Below, piece after piece: positions 1 to 12,559 of a stretch of DNA of 64,000 nt. Positions within the stretch are counted from its first letter, which is position 1. Each line of letters starts with the position of its first letter. The translations under genes and the position numbers were made by a program. The DNA is from Trichinella spiralis. Its lineage: Eukaryota; Nematoda; Enoplea; Trichinellida; Trichinellidae. Below the pieces are notes generated by a model. It was not told the origin of the DNA and made no database searches. It was given only the letters and a program-made list of their open reading frames with translations. The stretch is from positions 16,660,168 to 16,724,167 of the forward strand of contig CM012953.1 in assembly GCA_000181795.3 (NCBI GenBank), written 5' to 3'.

Positions 1-871
1 AAATGGTCAACCATTCCAAATCATAGCAGAGTTTTGCTTCGGAGTTCACGTTATCAATATCCAATGATGGAGAATCTATTTCGACTATTTGAAAAAAAGA
101 TCGCCCACGAAGACACTTGTCCAGAGCAAGAAATTTTGTAAAAGATTTATTTTCGTGAGGTACAAGAGCGGCAAATTTCACGTGCATGTGAGCAGCAAAC
201 CAATATTTCGGCTTCAGCATTGCCAAAAGTTCATAAGATGGCAAACTGCCCAGTTCTCCTCGCTGAGAATCTTGCAACAAAAATCTTTTTTTCGCAAATA
301 ATTCTTCTTTATTTCCAAAGTGCTCAATTCCACGAGGCCAATCGTGAGTCAGAAGTATATCAATCGGTTGCACTAGCTGTTTCAATCGAAATACTTCTAA
401 ATTGCGAACGTGATAAACCGAACGCATTTGATCAGCATTGAATAAATCATTTTCAAAATAACCACGCAAATAATTGTATGACTTGTAAATTCCAGACAAG
501 CCAGCTATTCGTAAACCTTGGAAATTTACAACATTCGCTCGTCCCATGTAAAATATATTCGGCGCTACCCATCCTCCATATGGAAGTTCTGATAAATAAC
601 TCGACGATTCATGATTTCCTCCAATAAAAATTGTCAACACCTCTGCTTTCAATTCACCAGAATAATACTTATGAAAATCAAGCATGTGGCGATACTTATG
701 TGGAACTGCCAATGATTTCAAATCTTGCTCATCTCGAATGCTTTGAAAATCTCCACAACAAATCACCAAATCCAAATCAATACCTCTCTTATCTTTCGCA
801 TACCTTACTGCTTCGTATAGATTTTCCAGTTCACCATGTATACAACCGGCAATACCAATTTTCAACTTCAT
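1..871 (-). CDS. DBR1: Lariat debranching enzyme DBR1, 3' end cut by window edge
   Basis: Hydrolyses the 2'-5' bond of excised intron lariats in the nucleus. The frame is open without introns for about 290 codons from the ATG at 871 and runs off the left edge, so the C-terminus is missing. Calcineurin-type metallophosphoesterase motifs follow in order: GCIHGE near residue 10, CCGDFQ near 39, GGNHE near 85, LTHDWPRG near 175 and AHMHVKFAA near 227. The segments YGGWVAPNI and RSVYHVRNLEV are close to word-for-word with animal DBR1. The histidine, aspartate and asparagine metal ligands expected for the family are present. Its head faces away from the GNAT gene by about 1 kb. Identity is very secure; only the C-terminal tail is unseen. 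Confidence 0.96.
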   Translation of the reverse strand, partial: MKLKIGIAGCIHGELENLYEAVRYAKDKRGIDLDLVICCGDFQSIRDEQDLKSLAVPHKYRHMLDFHKYYSGELKAEVLTIFIGGNHESSSYLSELPYGGWVAPNIFYMGRANVVNFQGLRIAGLSGIYKSYNYLRGYFENDLFNADQMRSVYHVRNLEVFRLKQLVQPIDILLTHDWPRGIEHFGNKEELFAKKRFLLQDSQRGELGSLPSYELLAMLKPKYWFAAHMHVKFAALVPHENKSFTKFLALDKCLRGRSFFQIVEIDSPSLDIDNVNSEAKLCYDLEWLTI

Positions 872-1907
872 CGACACAAAAGTCACTATTGATATCAACA
901 ATCGCAAACGTCAAAATAATACAGTAATTTATTATGACAATCTAGTACTTACAGTATAGATCTCCGTGTGTAAACAATAATAAATTTTCATTGTCTGATT
1001 TTTCAAATGTCGGTTGTTTATAAAAGAATTATTTAAGGCAAAATTTTATTCTTTCATCATTTTTTATTTCAAAAAATTTCATCTCATCCGATAATGGAAT
1101 TATGTGCTAAATTGCGGCCATTTACACGAACAAGTAAAAATTCAAATAATCTTGTTCATACTGCATGAAAAACATTTGAACTAAATTTATTTGTCAAACT
1201 ACTACTTTTGACTAATTTTTCCAACAATTTTAATGCGCAATACGCAATATTGCTTTCAGCATTATCCGACTCTATGCTGCTATGTACTTTAAATATTCAC
1301 ATGAGCATTTATTTAATGGACGCGTAGAACCAGTGTAGTCCAGCTACGTAGTAGCACTTGAAATTATTCAATCATGAGTAATACATGCGTTTCTTCTATT
1401 ATTTAGTTGAACTTTTTTTTCCTTTTTAAAATCATTAAAGATATTTTTAAATGTTTTTTTCACTTCACGATTAGATAAGCTTAATCTCTAAAATCAATAT
1501 TGCCATAATGATAAATGTAATTAAATTTTTCGTTGCTACTCATATGTATTTGACCAGATTTTACTATGGTATGCTTTTAAAGTTAATAATGATAATATTA
1601 TCATTTTTAAACATACATACTGTTGAATTTAAGTGCTACAGTTAAATAATTGCAGTGAAGCAAATGCATATGAATAAATTCTTTCAATTATTTCTATGAT
1701 TATTGCTAATTTTTACCGAGGCTTTTTATTAAATACTTTAACATTTATTTATATATTTACTTATTTATTTACAATTATATTTGCTGCGCAAAAGTGAAGC
1801 ATACATTGTCGATCATCCACAAAATTAATTATTTTACTAAAGGTTTTATCTAACAATTGAAAAAAACACTAAAGAAAAGCAAGGAAAGAAAAAATTAACT
1901 TTAAAAA
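872..1907. other. Intergenic, no gene seen
   Basis: AT-rich DNA between the start of DBR1 and the end of the GNAT gene. Several AATAAA-like hexamers on the minus strand around 1726-1775 could serve the GNAT transcript. I see no coding-like stretch or RNA gene. Confidence 0.5.
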
Positions 1908-2585
1908 TTAAATTTTCTTTAGCATTCCTTTGGCGCAAATAGTTGCATTGTCAAGACAATGAAAAATTTGTCTACCATTTTCAGCTAAGTAATCTTTGTG
2001 ATGTATTGCATAAACAGTGCTGTATCCAATTTTTTCAAAAAGAAGCTGTGAACGAATATTAGTAGCTATTGTTAATATAAAATTAAAATTATGCTGCCTT
2101 GCCATTTCTTCTGTATCTTTCAAGAGCTTTTTAGCAATTCCTTTTCCTGCAATTGAAGCGGAAACGGATATAACTTCAACAACTAGATATTTCGTTGAAC
2201 CGCAACTTAATTGCTTGTCATTGTTTAAAATTCGTTGCAGACTATTCTCTTCCATTTTATTAATGAAATTTCCAATGATAGTGGCCTTTTCAGGAAAAGT
2301 GCTAGCAGGGATTTTTCCCATATTGGTCGATAATGTATGAAGAGAATTTAACACGCATGCTACCAAAGTGCCTTTATGTTTTACCAAAATTGAAAATGCA
2401 TCCTTGACAGATGATTCAACTAAAAATGTTAACAAAGGCATCAGTTCGTCCGCAGTTGACTTTAACGCTTGGCTGAGGGGTTCGTTGAAAATGAAATCTT
2501 GGGAAAGGAACGATTTGATTTCTGAGACATCTTTTTCAGTTGCTTTCCGAAATTGAAATTCTTTAAACATATCGCCGCTGCTCAT
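1908..2585 (-). CDS. GNAT-family N-acetyltransferase, arylalkylamine/dopamine NAT-like
   Basis: Predicted acetyl-CoA-dependent N-acetyltransferase of 225 residues in one exon, beginning at ATG 2585. The opening motif FIFNEPLSQAL near residue 31 is characteristic of invertebrate dopamine/arylalkylamine N-acetyltransferase-like proteins. The acetyl-CoA binding motif A follows as ISVSASIAGKGIAKKLL near residues 138-154, with the usual Gly-x-Gly/Ala core, and the C-terminal part has the typical FEKIGYSTVYAI strand. Length fits this family (about 210-230 residues). In insects and nematodes such enzymes act on biogenic amines or cuticle precursors; which substrate this one uses cannot be read from sequence. 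It is co-oriented with DBR1 but 1 kb away, so independent transcription is likely. Confidence 0.9.
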   Translation of the reverse strand: MSSGDMFKEFQFRKATEKDVSEIKSFLSQDFIFNEPLSQALKSTADELMPLLTFLVESSVKDAFSILVKHKGTLVACVLNSLHTLSTNMGKIPASTFPEKATIIGNFINKMEENSLQRILNNDKQLSCGSTKYLVVEVISVSASIAGKGIAKKLLKDTEEMARQHNFNFILTIATNIRSQLLFEKIGYSTVYAIHHKDYLAENGRQIFHCLDNATICAKGMLKKI

Positions 2586-5500
2586 TCCTAAATTAATAAA
2601 AAAACAATATTTAAAAAAATTAATGCAGCCAATTTATTCATATTTGTGATTGAATACAAAAATCGAAATGAAGAGAAAATAATTCACGACTTTCAATTTC
2701 AACTGCTGCAACTCCATGACACAGCAACCGACTTTCGACTTATTGATTTGACATTACATTCGCTTTCAAATTCAAAACATCAAAAGTAATCATATCTGTT
2801 CTAATTAGAATCGAACCATTAAAATCAAACCATTAATATCGAATGATTTTTGGACTTTTTTGATGAACTAGGAACTGGAAAATAACGAAGCATGTACTGA
2901 TTTCTGTCGTATAAAATTAAAATTTGAAACAATAATTATTACTCGCTATTTAAATAATTGCTGAAATTAATACTTTATTACAAAACATCATGTTTAAATC
3001 ATGAATTATTCAAATTTATGAAATATTTTTAGTTTATGCATTACTTTTAAATACAAAATTGTTTTTTTTTCATGAAAAATAAATAAATTCTCAATTCACT
3101 TTTTGAACTGCAGTGATTCTGTTACTGATATTGAATGCAGCTTCTTTTCTGTTAATTTTTACCTTGGTTTTCGTCTCCAGACAGGCTACATGCCTTCATT
3201 TGTGGAAGTAATCGGATTATTGGTTCTCTCTGATGCACGCTTTGGTAAATTAGTGGCGGCTTTATTGTCAACTTCGTGCAGCCGATGGCGTCAACTGTAC
3301 ACAATCTTTGTAGACGTGATATGAACCATTTCCAAGAATTTCGACTTCTTAAATGTTGAATATACTGCATAAGCTGCTAGTTTTGGCTTCAGTTCGCCAC
3401 ACCAACTGATTGCACTAATTAATTTAAACTTTCTTCCGTTAGGCAGTTCTCTGATTGGTCAAAATCTGATCTGTCAAATTTTTGCAGCCGATCTGACAGC
3501 TGCTGTTGTCCTGATTTCATTGTTTTTATCATTCACTGCTGCTGCTTTTATTGATTTACAACTGTCATACTGAACACTGACTGTCCAAATGTTCACTGTC
3601 AATATTGATGCTTTTATGATGGCTTTTCAAAGGAAAACAATTTTTTCTTTCCTATTATTTCTAAAATATTGATTATGGCTAATGTTATTTTCTTTATTTT
3701 AAACTACTTTTTTTTCATTATTCATTTTATTTAACAAAATTTAGCTTAAGTTTTTTTCACTTCCAGGATTCAGTTTATATGAAATGTTTTCCACCAGTAA
3801 AAATTGCAAAACGATAATTTTGATCCTAATTAACCAGAATCACAGATTCGGCTTTTATTTTCAAAATTAGCAAAATAAAATATTGTCGATATATTTAGTT
3901 AAGTACATAACAAATACAGACGACAGTAAATTTAGACTAAACACTTGGACTGCATTGTGATATGGTATTGTAAGGGTTCTGTAAGAAAGCGATAAAATGG
4001 AACATTTCATATCAGGTAAATTAAACAATCTGTTGAACATTTGACAAGAATGTACTAAAATGATTTGACTAAAATGATATTATTACTTGTTCTTAAGAAA
4101 ACAATGAATAATACAAATTATTAATCTCAATGATCAACAAAGATCAAATTTGTAACGTCCCACTTTCCGTATGATCATTATACTTGCTGCTAGATTGTTC
4201 CCATACAATTCTGACTCTACTTTGTCAGTTTTTCTTATGCTACCTCTTATTTTTCATGCCATTCTTTCTGACGATCAGCAGAAGAAGCAAAAATAGAAAA
4301 AGTATTATGATCAGCTTTATTAGTGAATAAATGATGCACGAATACAGATACAAATATAATTAATAATCACAGTTTTTGCACCTACAGCTGCCGACCAATT
4401 CCACATCCACATTTGTTGGTTACGCAGTTGACCTGCTTCTGTTCACAGAGCAGCTAATTTGTTCTTTGTCTTTGCTCATTATAGCGGTGTCTGCAAAAAA
4501 TTTATCATTCACAAAGCTGATAACCTGCAGTCAGTGGAGTGGTTTTCTTCTCTTTCATCGGCATCTTCACTACTGATGTTGTCTACAAAGGAGTTTTATA
4601 CTGGTCGACCGTGATGACTTGACATGTGGTGAGTGCTCCATTAAGCATTCATACTACGCCTAGGGAAGAATTTTCGGTGAAATAAGCAAAGAAAGTGGCA
4701 TTTATTAATCAGCAGATAGGATTTGTTAATATCACAAACATAGTGATTTTTGACAGGCACCGTTTCAGTGTGCTTTTATTTGCTACTTACAAATTATGCA
4801 TCATCATATATGTACTATGACCCCCTAACGCCACAGTGAGGCATTCGTCCATAAATGCATCTAACCGCAGGGATGAGACGACATTGGTGCTTTCAACTTT
4901 TCTTTCATTTCCAAATGGCCGTATTTTACTTGAAATTTTAAAACTGATGATAAACTGCAATCCAAAGCAGAATCATTATCACACTGCATTCCAACAACCA
5001 ATGGAAGCAGAGCATAAGGGAAATAGAGGGAATAAGTTCACGGATAAAATTTGCAAGCAAAAAAACTTATACAGGAAATTCTTTTACGAGAACCCAAACT
5101 TTACAAATGAATGAAATGAAAACGCAAATTAAAAAATATTCCATTCCTTAACGCAATGATAAATCAGTTATGAAAAATATCAAAAGCTGAGTCTTAAGTG
5201 GTTTGTGCAAATACCGGTGAAATTCTAGATGCACTTGTGTTACTGGGTTACTTTTTCTATATATTTTTATGCAAATGTAAACTATATGCTCAGTAACTAA
5301 TTATTATATTTTCTAAATAATTTTCAGGCATTTGAAAGATTTTTGTTTTTAATTTGAATGCTTTTACTTATGTTATCGCATGTGAAACACTTCAAAAAAG
5401 AATAATTTTGTGAAAATGCATCTGCACAAGGTATTGAAAGTTTGTAAGTGATAAAGTTCTGGCTTAAATCAAGTTGCAAATTCAATCTCACTAAATTTCC

Positions 5501-6396
5501 TCTTTGAATCTATTAAAATCTGCGAGATATATCCGTCACAACTAGAGACAAACAGATCAAAACTTTACTACACAAAGCACGAACACACACAAATAGATAG
5601 AATATTGAAAAACTGGAAACCATATTGTGAGATGTGTTTAAATCTCCCACTGTGAGATACGTTCAGCAACACAATTTAACAACAATAAATCTCAAAGTTT
5701 TCCCATTGCTTAGTATTTGTCTAAATTTAGAAACATGATATGTTACGTTCTACACTAATCAAATAATCATTGTCTAAATAAATAGCTCAATCAACCTCAT
5801 AAACTAACTAAATGTAATAACTACATTTCAATGTGCAAAAGTTCAAATGCAGCATAATACATAATCAATCAAATGAATTAGCTGATATTCGAACATGATA
5901 TGCAGCAATTATAACAGTTTTCATTAAAATTCACTATTTTGTGTAACAAGTTATTAAAAGATGAAATTTTAACTTTCTAAAATACTTTTTAACGACAAAA
6001 TTTATCATTTTCAGCCACTCTTTGTTGAATAGAAATTAGCTAAAATAAGTGCAAAATGTTTGTTCCAACTATGAAAGGTCCATTACTATATAAAACATTA
6101 GTCTTTTCAATAGATTAAATTGCTCCAAACTTCCTTCATGCATAATAACTATTTGCTTTTGCAAAGATGTTTAAAAAAAGTTATTTTCATCATTTATATA
6201 CCAACTCAGGCAAATTTGGATAAACTTTTCTTTCGCATGTAGTCATTGAAAATTATCATAAAGTTGCACTTCAATCATTATAACTCTGCTACGCAGAAGA
6301 GCCTTTCATTCAAGTTGACAAGAACATATTTTTAATTCTTCTGAAAACGAAATAAAGATTTTGCAAGAACAACAGAATTCCATACAATTTGCATTA
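2586..6396. other. Long intergenic stretch, no confident gene
   Basis: About 3.8 kb of AT-rich DNA. Two stretches are less AT-rich, 3100-3600 and 4370-5110. Open frames there are short, on both strands, and match nothing I know. On the minus strand at about 4590-4530 there is a short acidic run (SSEDADEREE) with no splice context to support a gene. No RNA gene or clear repeat was recognised. Confidence 0.4.
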
Positions 6397-6402
6397 TTTA
6401 TT
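6397..6402 (-). terminator. Polyadenylation signal of the Sds3-like gene
   Basis: AATAAA on the minus strand 37 nt past the stop codon of the Sds3-like gene. Confidence 0.55.
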
Positions 6403-6438
6403 CATCATCAATTCTTGCGTACAATTCAAAAGTATCTT

Positions 6439-7391
6439 TCATTCAGAATCAGAGGAAGCAGAGCTGAAAACTTCCTTCAAATCCTCTTCTAAATCTTTAC
6501 GCAACAACGCGCCACGTATCATTTCTGCAATGTACGCGATTCGTTCATCCGGCAGCTGATTCACAACAACGGGACCGTCGATCACCAGAGGCTTTTTCCG
6601 TTTGTCCATCACGTGTGGACCATTTGGACGTTCAGCATAGTCGAGTGGCACCGGTTTCGGTCGACTGCTACGATCCAATTCTCGACGAACACGAAGCTCA
6701 GCATGCACTGCAGCATTGAGGTATTCTTCATCTAGAGCTTTAATCTTCATGCCAATGCTGCATTCCAAGATGCGCATGTGAATACGCTTCACTTCGTTCG
6801 CAGTATCCGATTCTGTGCTCAAATTAACTTTTGTATTTAACTGCACCGAAGCCTTCTTTGTGTCACGTTGAAACCGTAATTCTTTAATTCTGAAAAGATA
6901 ACTCTTTCCACTGCTAATTTTTTTCACAACACAACCCTAGTTGACAATTCATTCAATAAATAAGATAAAATACAAAAAATAATTACGATTATTCAACAAT
7001 GAGAGTAAAACAAAATTGCACCACCAAACTTAATGCATAAGTCATTTCACAAAAAACAAAACATTAATATTACATGCCTTTGAAGAAGCTTTTCATTTAG
7101 CTGCTGAGTCTTTGCAATCATAATTGGCAATTTGCCTTCAAGAGCTTGTTTACGCTTCTTTTCGTGCGCTTCCAACAACAAATCATATCTTATCTTCTTG
7201 TAAAGGCTAAAACGTTGCTCAAGTACTTTCATCATGGTCATACCACATTTCAGTGAATTAATAACAGCACGTGAATCAACGTTTGCAAGCATTTCTTCTT
7301 CAAAATTATCATTATTCACTCTTGAAGATCCTCCTGCATTGCGACGTTTCGAAAAACGGTACCTATTTCGCGCCATCCTGAAATTTGACAT
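6439..7391 (-). CDS. Sds3/BRMS1-family (Sin3-HDAC corepressor) subunit, two exons
   Basis: The Sds3/BRMS1/SUDS3 family scaffolds the Sin3-histone deacetylase corepressor in the nucleus. Exon 1 runs 7391-7074 and exon 2 6936-6439, joined in phase 0 by a GT-AG intron, for 271 residues. The N-terminal half is basic and coiled-coil-like (VLEQRFSLYKKIRYDLLLEA), as in SUDS3. The segment ending DKRKKPLVIDGPVVV aligns with the family's conserved basic patch (PDKRRKPAPAQLNYLL in SUDS3; DKKKPVVVSGPYIV in BRMS1L). The tail is acidic and serine-rich. The C-terminal capping region of vertebrate members is absent, so this is a short member. Two in-frame ATGs (7391 and 7376) are possible starts, and a TTTCAG just before the second could be an acceptor for a 5' leader exon. 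The assignment rests on two short motifs, hence moderate confidence. Confidence 0.62.
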
Positions 7392-8953
7392 TTTAAAATA
7401 AATTTAACAACATCAATAACGCCTACTACAAAAAATACTTCAAAACAAATTATATGACAAACTTACTGTATGACGTGCTAAATTAATATTCCAAATGATA
7501 AGTTTCTGAATGCATTATAAACACAACCTTATACATTTATGGCTTATGAAATGACCCAGTGCGTGCCCAGAATACCAATCTTTACGTTTTAAATACAATA
7601 AAAAGAATAACAATGCCCTTTTCAGCAATGAACATAACAATGAAATGGATTACAGTTCGGAAATGAATTAAAGTAATATAACGAATCTCGTCTGAGGCAC
7701 CGCCTCTGCTACAATTCCAATTCTGCCTTTTTTTGCCTCTGGTCAGTAATCGCAGGACCAACGTAAAAAACGGAAAAAATTTAAATAAAATTAATAACAT
7801 GTTTTGAAATGAAAAACATGATTTGTATACGTTTAAAGGAAACTAACTAGATACAATTTACAAAAAAGAAATGTTGAATAGAAATTGTTAATAGGCAAAC
7901 ACTGCAAAACTAATCGAAATTTCACTTGGTTGATCTGCTGCAGATTAAACAAACAATGAATATATATATATATATATAACTTAAAGATTACTTTTATTTT
8001 CCAGTTGCGCTTATTTAGAGCAATTTTGTTTTCAATTTACATACGTTATCAAGCATAACATGTAAAATTTGTTATCATCATCAATGATCATTAAGAAAAC
8101 AACTCAAATGTTTAAACATTGAAATACTGTATATACATGCTTTATTCAAACTCCTTTTATTGAGTTTCTAAAAAGTTGTGCGCAACAACAAAAATGCGAA
8201 AAGTGCAAAATTACTATCTGTTCCTTCTTATATCTTAATTCTTGCGAAGCTTAACCATATTCATAATCCCTCAACATTAAAATCATTACCATTAAAAGAC
8301 TGCCAATGCTATTGCATTTCAGAGTTATTCAATATTCCCTCTAACTAAACAGTACATTGATCGATCAGAAAATCCAATTGATTTTGGAAATATACTACCA
8401 TAAAACTATACCTAAACAAAGCGTTCATGTAATGGAAAAATACTCTTCACAGTTGGGCATTTTAAAATATATTCAAACACTTTTTAACCCACCACATCAA
8501 AGTTAAACAGAACGATACCGAAACATTCTTGCATGTGTATAAAAAATGAGCATTCACTTAAAATTGAGTAAGAAAAAGTTAAATCAATCACAGGAAAATA
8601 AGAATAAATAATCATTGAAAGTGCTTATATAAATATATATATATATATATATATGCATAACACAACAAATAATTTGAAAAGACTAAATCATGCAAATGGT
8701 ATCATTAATACAGACTAAATCATAATGAACAAAATAATTTTTGAAAATTATTCCTCTTTCATATATTCATGGCAAATCTTCTGCAAACAAGCATAACATG
8801 TTATACATTAGTTGCACAATTAATTAAAGATAATAAAAAAACTGATTAAAAAAACAAGCATTGTTTTTGTATTGCTTTCTTATATAAATGTTTTCTTTCA
8901 ATCTTAAGCTGGCTGAAAGTTAATCTAAAAAGTTCATTTTATTTAACAAATTA
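7392..8953. other. Intergenic, AT-rich, with AT microsatellites
   Basis: No gene seen. Simple (TA)n runs lie at about 7960-7978 and 8632-8654. Confidence 0.5.
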
Positions 8954-9650
8954 AATGTGCCATAATAAAATTTTTCAGTGCAGATTAGGAAAACTAAAAT
9001 CAAAAAATCAACAATGATCAATAGTGAAACAAATATCAGTCATGGAAAAACATATTAAATATTTGTTTCGTAAAATATATTCAACATGATTTAATTTAAG
9101 AATAATACTGGCTTAAAACAATTACCGTTACTACCAATTTATTTTATATTTAACTCTTTCACTTTCCTAAAAATGCCACATAATATATATAGCATAAATA
9201 AAGGTGGAATATATTAAAAAAACAAGAATTTAACATCTTGTTATATTACTGTTCTTCTCATTTTATCACTGTTCATAATTTTTAACATCGATTATTTCAT
9301 TTTGTTTTGTCATTAAGCTTCCTTCACAGACGAAATACAATTCAAAATTTATTTTTACTTGGAGTTATTCATATGCTCCACTTCCATATTCTCTTTTGAT
9401 GCTGTGTACTTCCAAATTAATAATATATACTTTCAAATACTTAGCTTCAAAGTTAAATATTGGGAATGAGAATTTTGCACTACAGTAAAATGCAATCAAG
9501 TTCAATTTATTCTTTGCAACAAATTATTTATTAATTATGATTATCACTCATTTAATGATTAAAATTTGAAATTAAAGTAAAATTTTACTATACAAAAGAA
9601 AGAGCTGGATTTTAAAATGAGTTTTCAGTTCATTCTTTCTAAAAACGGTT
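8954..9650. repeat. Dispersed repeat, copy 1 (uninterrupted)
   Basis: About 700 bp that recurs, in the same orientation and with scattered substitutions, as three pieces at 41420-41554, 47656-48027 and 53672-53770. Shared landmarks include ATTTAATTTAAGAAT near 9090, GCATAAATAAAGGTGGAATA near 9190 and ACAGTAAAATGCAATCA near 9482. It does not code. It lies to the left of a hAT transposase fragment here, and its second copy also lies left of a hAT fragment, so it may be the 3' non-coding part of that hAT family. This copy shows the state before the retroelement insertions. Confidence 0.85.
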
Positions 9651-10614
9651 TCTGTAATTATTTAATTTAAACATGAACATTTTAGGAAAGCATTCTTTAG
9701 GCTTTCCGCTTTAAATCATGCTATTTTTAGAATGATAATTTAATTTACATAAAGTTTTCTGACACTGCTATCAGAAAAATCAGTAGCTGTTTAAGGACGT
9801 GTTCTGCCAAGCTTTTCAGTCTTCATGCATTAATGGTGCTTCTTTAGACTTAAGACTTATCCATCTTTTGTGTATGTTCGACTACGTAAAAGAATATAAT
9901 TAATTAAATATTATATGTGCAAAAAATACGAGCTTGTTACAAAGTGAGCAAAAGTTCACATTCAAATGAATCCAACGAGCGAAGCTTTTGAGTGGATCAA
10001 GTGATAAGGCTAGTTAAATAAAAATATCAGGCTAACAGGAGAAGCTGTTCTGAAGGAAATGTCCAATTTTAAAACAAACTTTTGTTAGAAGTCACTTTAT
10101 GAGGCAGCAGCCACCAAGAGGAGAGAAGTTCAGTTCTTGAAGTTGTATTCGTTATGACCATAAAACTCATTGTGACGTATAGCTCTGCCACTGTGTAGTT
10201 ATCCTATAAGTTTATTGATAAATTATAGTCTTAGACGCTACGAACTGCTGTGTTCACAAGTTGTTTTGTCAAATCTGAACAATATCGGTTTCTCTAAAGA
10301 CCCCTTTAATCTGAATGATTCAACTACTTCTGCCCTCATAAGAGGACTCTAGAACCATTGAGACAAGGAGCAAAAATCTTTTTTTATTGAAGCGTAGTGC
10401 ATACCGTTTGTAGTAAATTAAGACTACTCATATTTTTAAATTTATAAGAAGGCGTGGCTCAAGCTTCTAGAGTAGTATTTTCCAAATTTTTCGGGGAATC
10501 TCCTCCTTGGAAGGCATATATTTGACAAATCCCACCCCTAAATTATTGCAATAAAATGAATTTTTAAATTGACTATTTAAATCGAATGTTCATTCAAAAA
10601 TAATCATATAGTGA
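9651..10614. other. Non-coding, possibly decayed transposon 3' region
   Basis: No open frame of note. It lies between the dispersed repeat and the hAT C-terminal fragment and is probably part of the same old insertion. No clear terminal inverted repeat was found. Confidence 0.35.
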
Positions 10615-10994
10615 GAAAATAATTAATGTGGACGAGCTTGATGCGTTGCGACTAATCTGTTTACATTGACTTCAATGTGCGTAAGAAACAGACGTGAGTC
10701 ACCACGTTAGGCGATTTGCAGTTGGCTTCTTTTTTTCATTCAAAGGTCAGTCACCACAATGAAGCCACGTTCAACTAAATAGGAAGATGGGAAAGCAAGT
10801 AACTTTCTTACCATTGCCCATAAACCGATATAAAGATCTGCAATTTGATGCTGCAGCCAGAAAGAATGATATCCGTTCTTGAATTTCAGCTTTAAAACTT
10901 AATTGGTTTGTAATTCAATTAATTCCTCTTCTAATTCCATTTCTGTTTCATCAGTGTTTGAAAATGGGTCTATCACCCAATTTGGAATCTTCAT
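10615..10994 (-). pseudogene. hAT (ZBED5-like) transposase, C-terminal remnant
   Basis: Reading the minus strand from 10994 gives MKIPNWVIDPF, then FPSSYLVERGF and then HIEVNVNRLVATHQA. These are the last blocks of the ZBED5-type hAT transposase, including the hAT dimerisation motif (SxxxVERGFS). The frame is broken by at least two in-frame stops (after LIELQTN and after VVTDL) and the DDE core is absent. It is therefore dead DNA from a cut-and-paste transposon. Only the C-terminal ~120 residues remain. The N-terminal and central part of the same family is at 53771-54914. Confidence 0.85.
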
Positions 10995-12184
10995 TGTGAA
11001 CAGTGAGTGAACAGTGAACTGGGAAACATGTTACATAACCAGCAAAAATAATACTGATTGATCATGTTTAATCAATAATTTAAAAAATGAGCATAAAAAA
11101 CGTAACTTCTATGTTAGTTTTAGAATTAATAAAACGATATTATAAAAATGATCGCTATTTCAATATTATTTTGTTTTTCTATGCTGTTATTTGTTTTATT
11201 TTTTAAACAGGCAAGATTAATTTAGACTGAAAATTAAACAATTTTAAGCATAAATTTTATTTTACAATTTAATTTCTTTAACAGTAATATATAATAATAG
11301 CATCTTTTAAAAGCTTTAAAATTTCTTCTTGATTTTCATATTACTATTTTAAAGTTTTTCTTTTTTTGTCTTTTCATGTTTATAAATTACTGTACATGTA
11401 TAGCTTGAAAAATATTCGGTGAAAATTTTTTAATTGAAGAAAAAAAAATTGATCACTTTTTAAATGCACGTTTATAATTTTAAAGCTGTTTGTATATTTT
11501 GTAATTTAATTTTTCTTGTTGTTTACTTTTTGGTCAGTTGAACTTTCCATGCAGGTACAATTTCGACTTGGGTCATCAGTAATGAGTGTCGATTTTTGAA
11601 ATAGTAATTTTATGCGAAATCATTGCGTAAGTGGTTTGTAAAATTTGTTTCAGAAGTCAGATTATTGAAAATATTGAAATTCGTTGCACTGTTTTATGAT
11701 TTGGTCGTTTGTCAGCAACATAAAACACTTTCCACTAATTAAAATAGCTTGAAATTATGTTCATTGTCATTTTTATTGTTTGAAAATAAATAATTATAAC
11801 TGAAACTGATTGTATAATATAAAAGGTAATGTTTTTTTAACAAGAGCAGTTAGTTGTGTTATTATTGACTTATTTTTTGTTATTTAAATGGATGCCAGAT
11901 GTGTTGTAAATAAAATTCTTTTTTCTCTCATTGAACGTGTGAAATGGGCAATCAGATGGATCTGGTGGAAACACTGTTGCATGAAAGAAATGCTAATTTC
12001 CTCTCGGAAATATTTTGTGAAAATGTTTTTTTCTTTGTTATATATGGTGAAAGAGAGTATAAAAATATGTAGTTCGAATTTCCACTTTTATTTCGTGATA
12101 ATTTACCGTTCAGGTCAACGAACGGGTTACTGTATTGTATTGTGTTGTGTAAGACAGGTGCTGATTTGTTTGGAAACAAAAAAA
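10995..12184. other. Intergenic, AT-rich
   Basis: No gene recognised. An open frame from 11888 has no similarity I know and unlikely composition. It may include the promoter or leader of the cysteine-rich gene downstream. Confidence 0.4.
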
Positions 12185-12559
12185 ATGGATACGCGTTTAG
12201 CAGTTGTTGTTCGGTTGTGCAGAAAGCAGTATTGTGAGAAAAATTGTCCCGCATCCTGCATGTCCTCTGTCTGGTTGGCCTGTGACCGGGCGAGGCAGCT
12301 CTGGCCGGTACCGACCAAGGCCGCGCTTTTGCCATTGCTGTAAACTTCTGCTGTACGTCGTTCAACATTCGACGAAGCACACGCTTCAGATCAGGTGGCA
12401 GCAACGGGTGAGGCACGGTAGACTTTTTATCCTGCTTTTCCAATGCATCTCTCAGTTTTGTTTATTTTTTTAATTTTTGTATATTTTGGTAATTATTTCT
12501 TTTCTCTTTCTTCTTTTTTTTTACATACTTATTTGTTTCTGTTCGACGTTTATTTTGAG

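Noticed and set aside
3103-3370. Overlapping plus and minus frames of about 70 codons
   Set aside because: Neither resembles a protein and no splice partners were found; likely decayed repeat DNA.
4836-5114. 92-codon plus-strand frame
   Set aside because: Composition and residues look random, with no similarity and no neighbouring exon.
11952-12443. 163-codon minus-strand frame over the 5' part of the cysteine-rich gene
   Set aside because: No ATG start, no similarity, and the adjoining downstream exons splice cleanly only on the plus strand.
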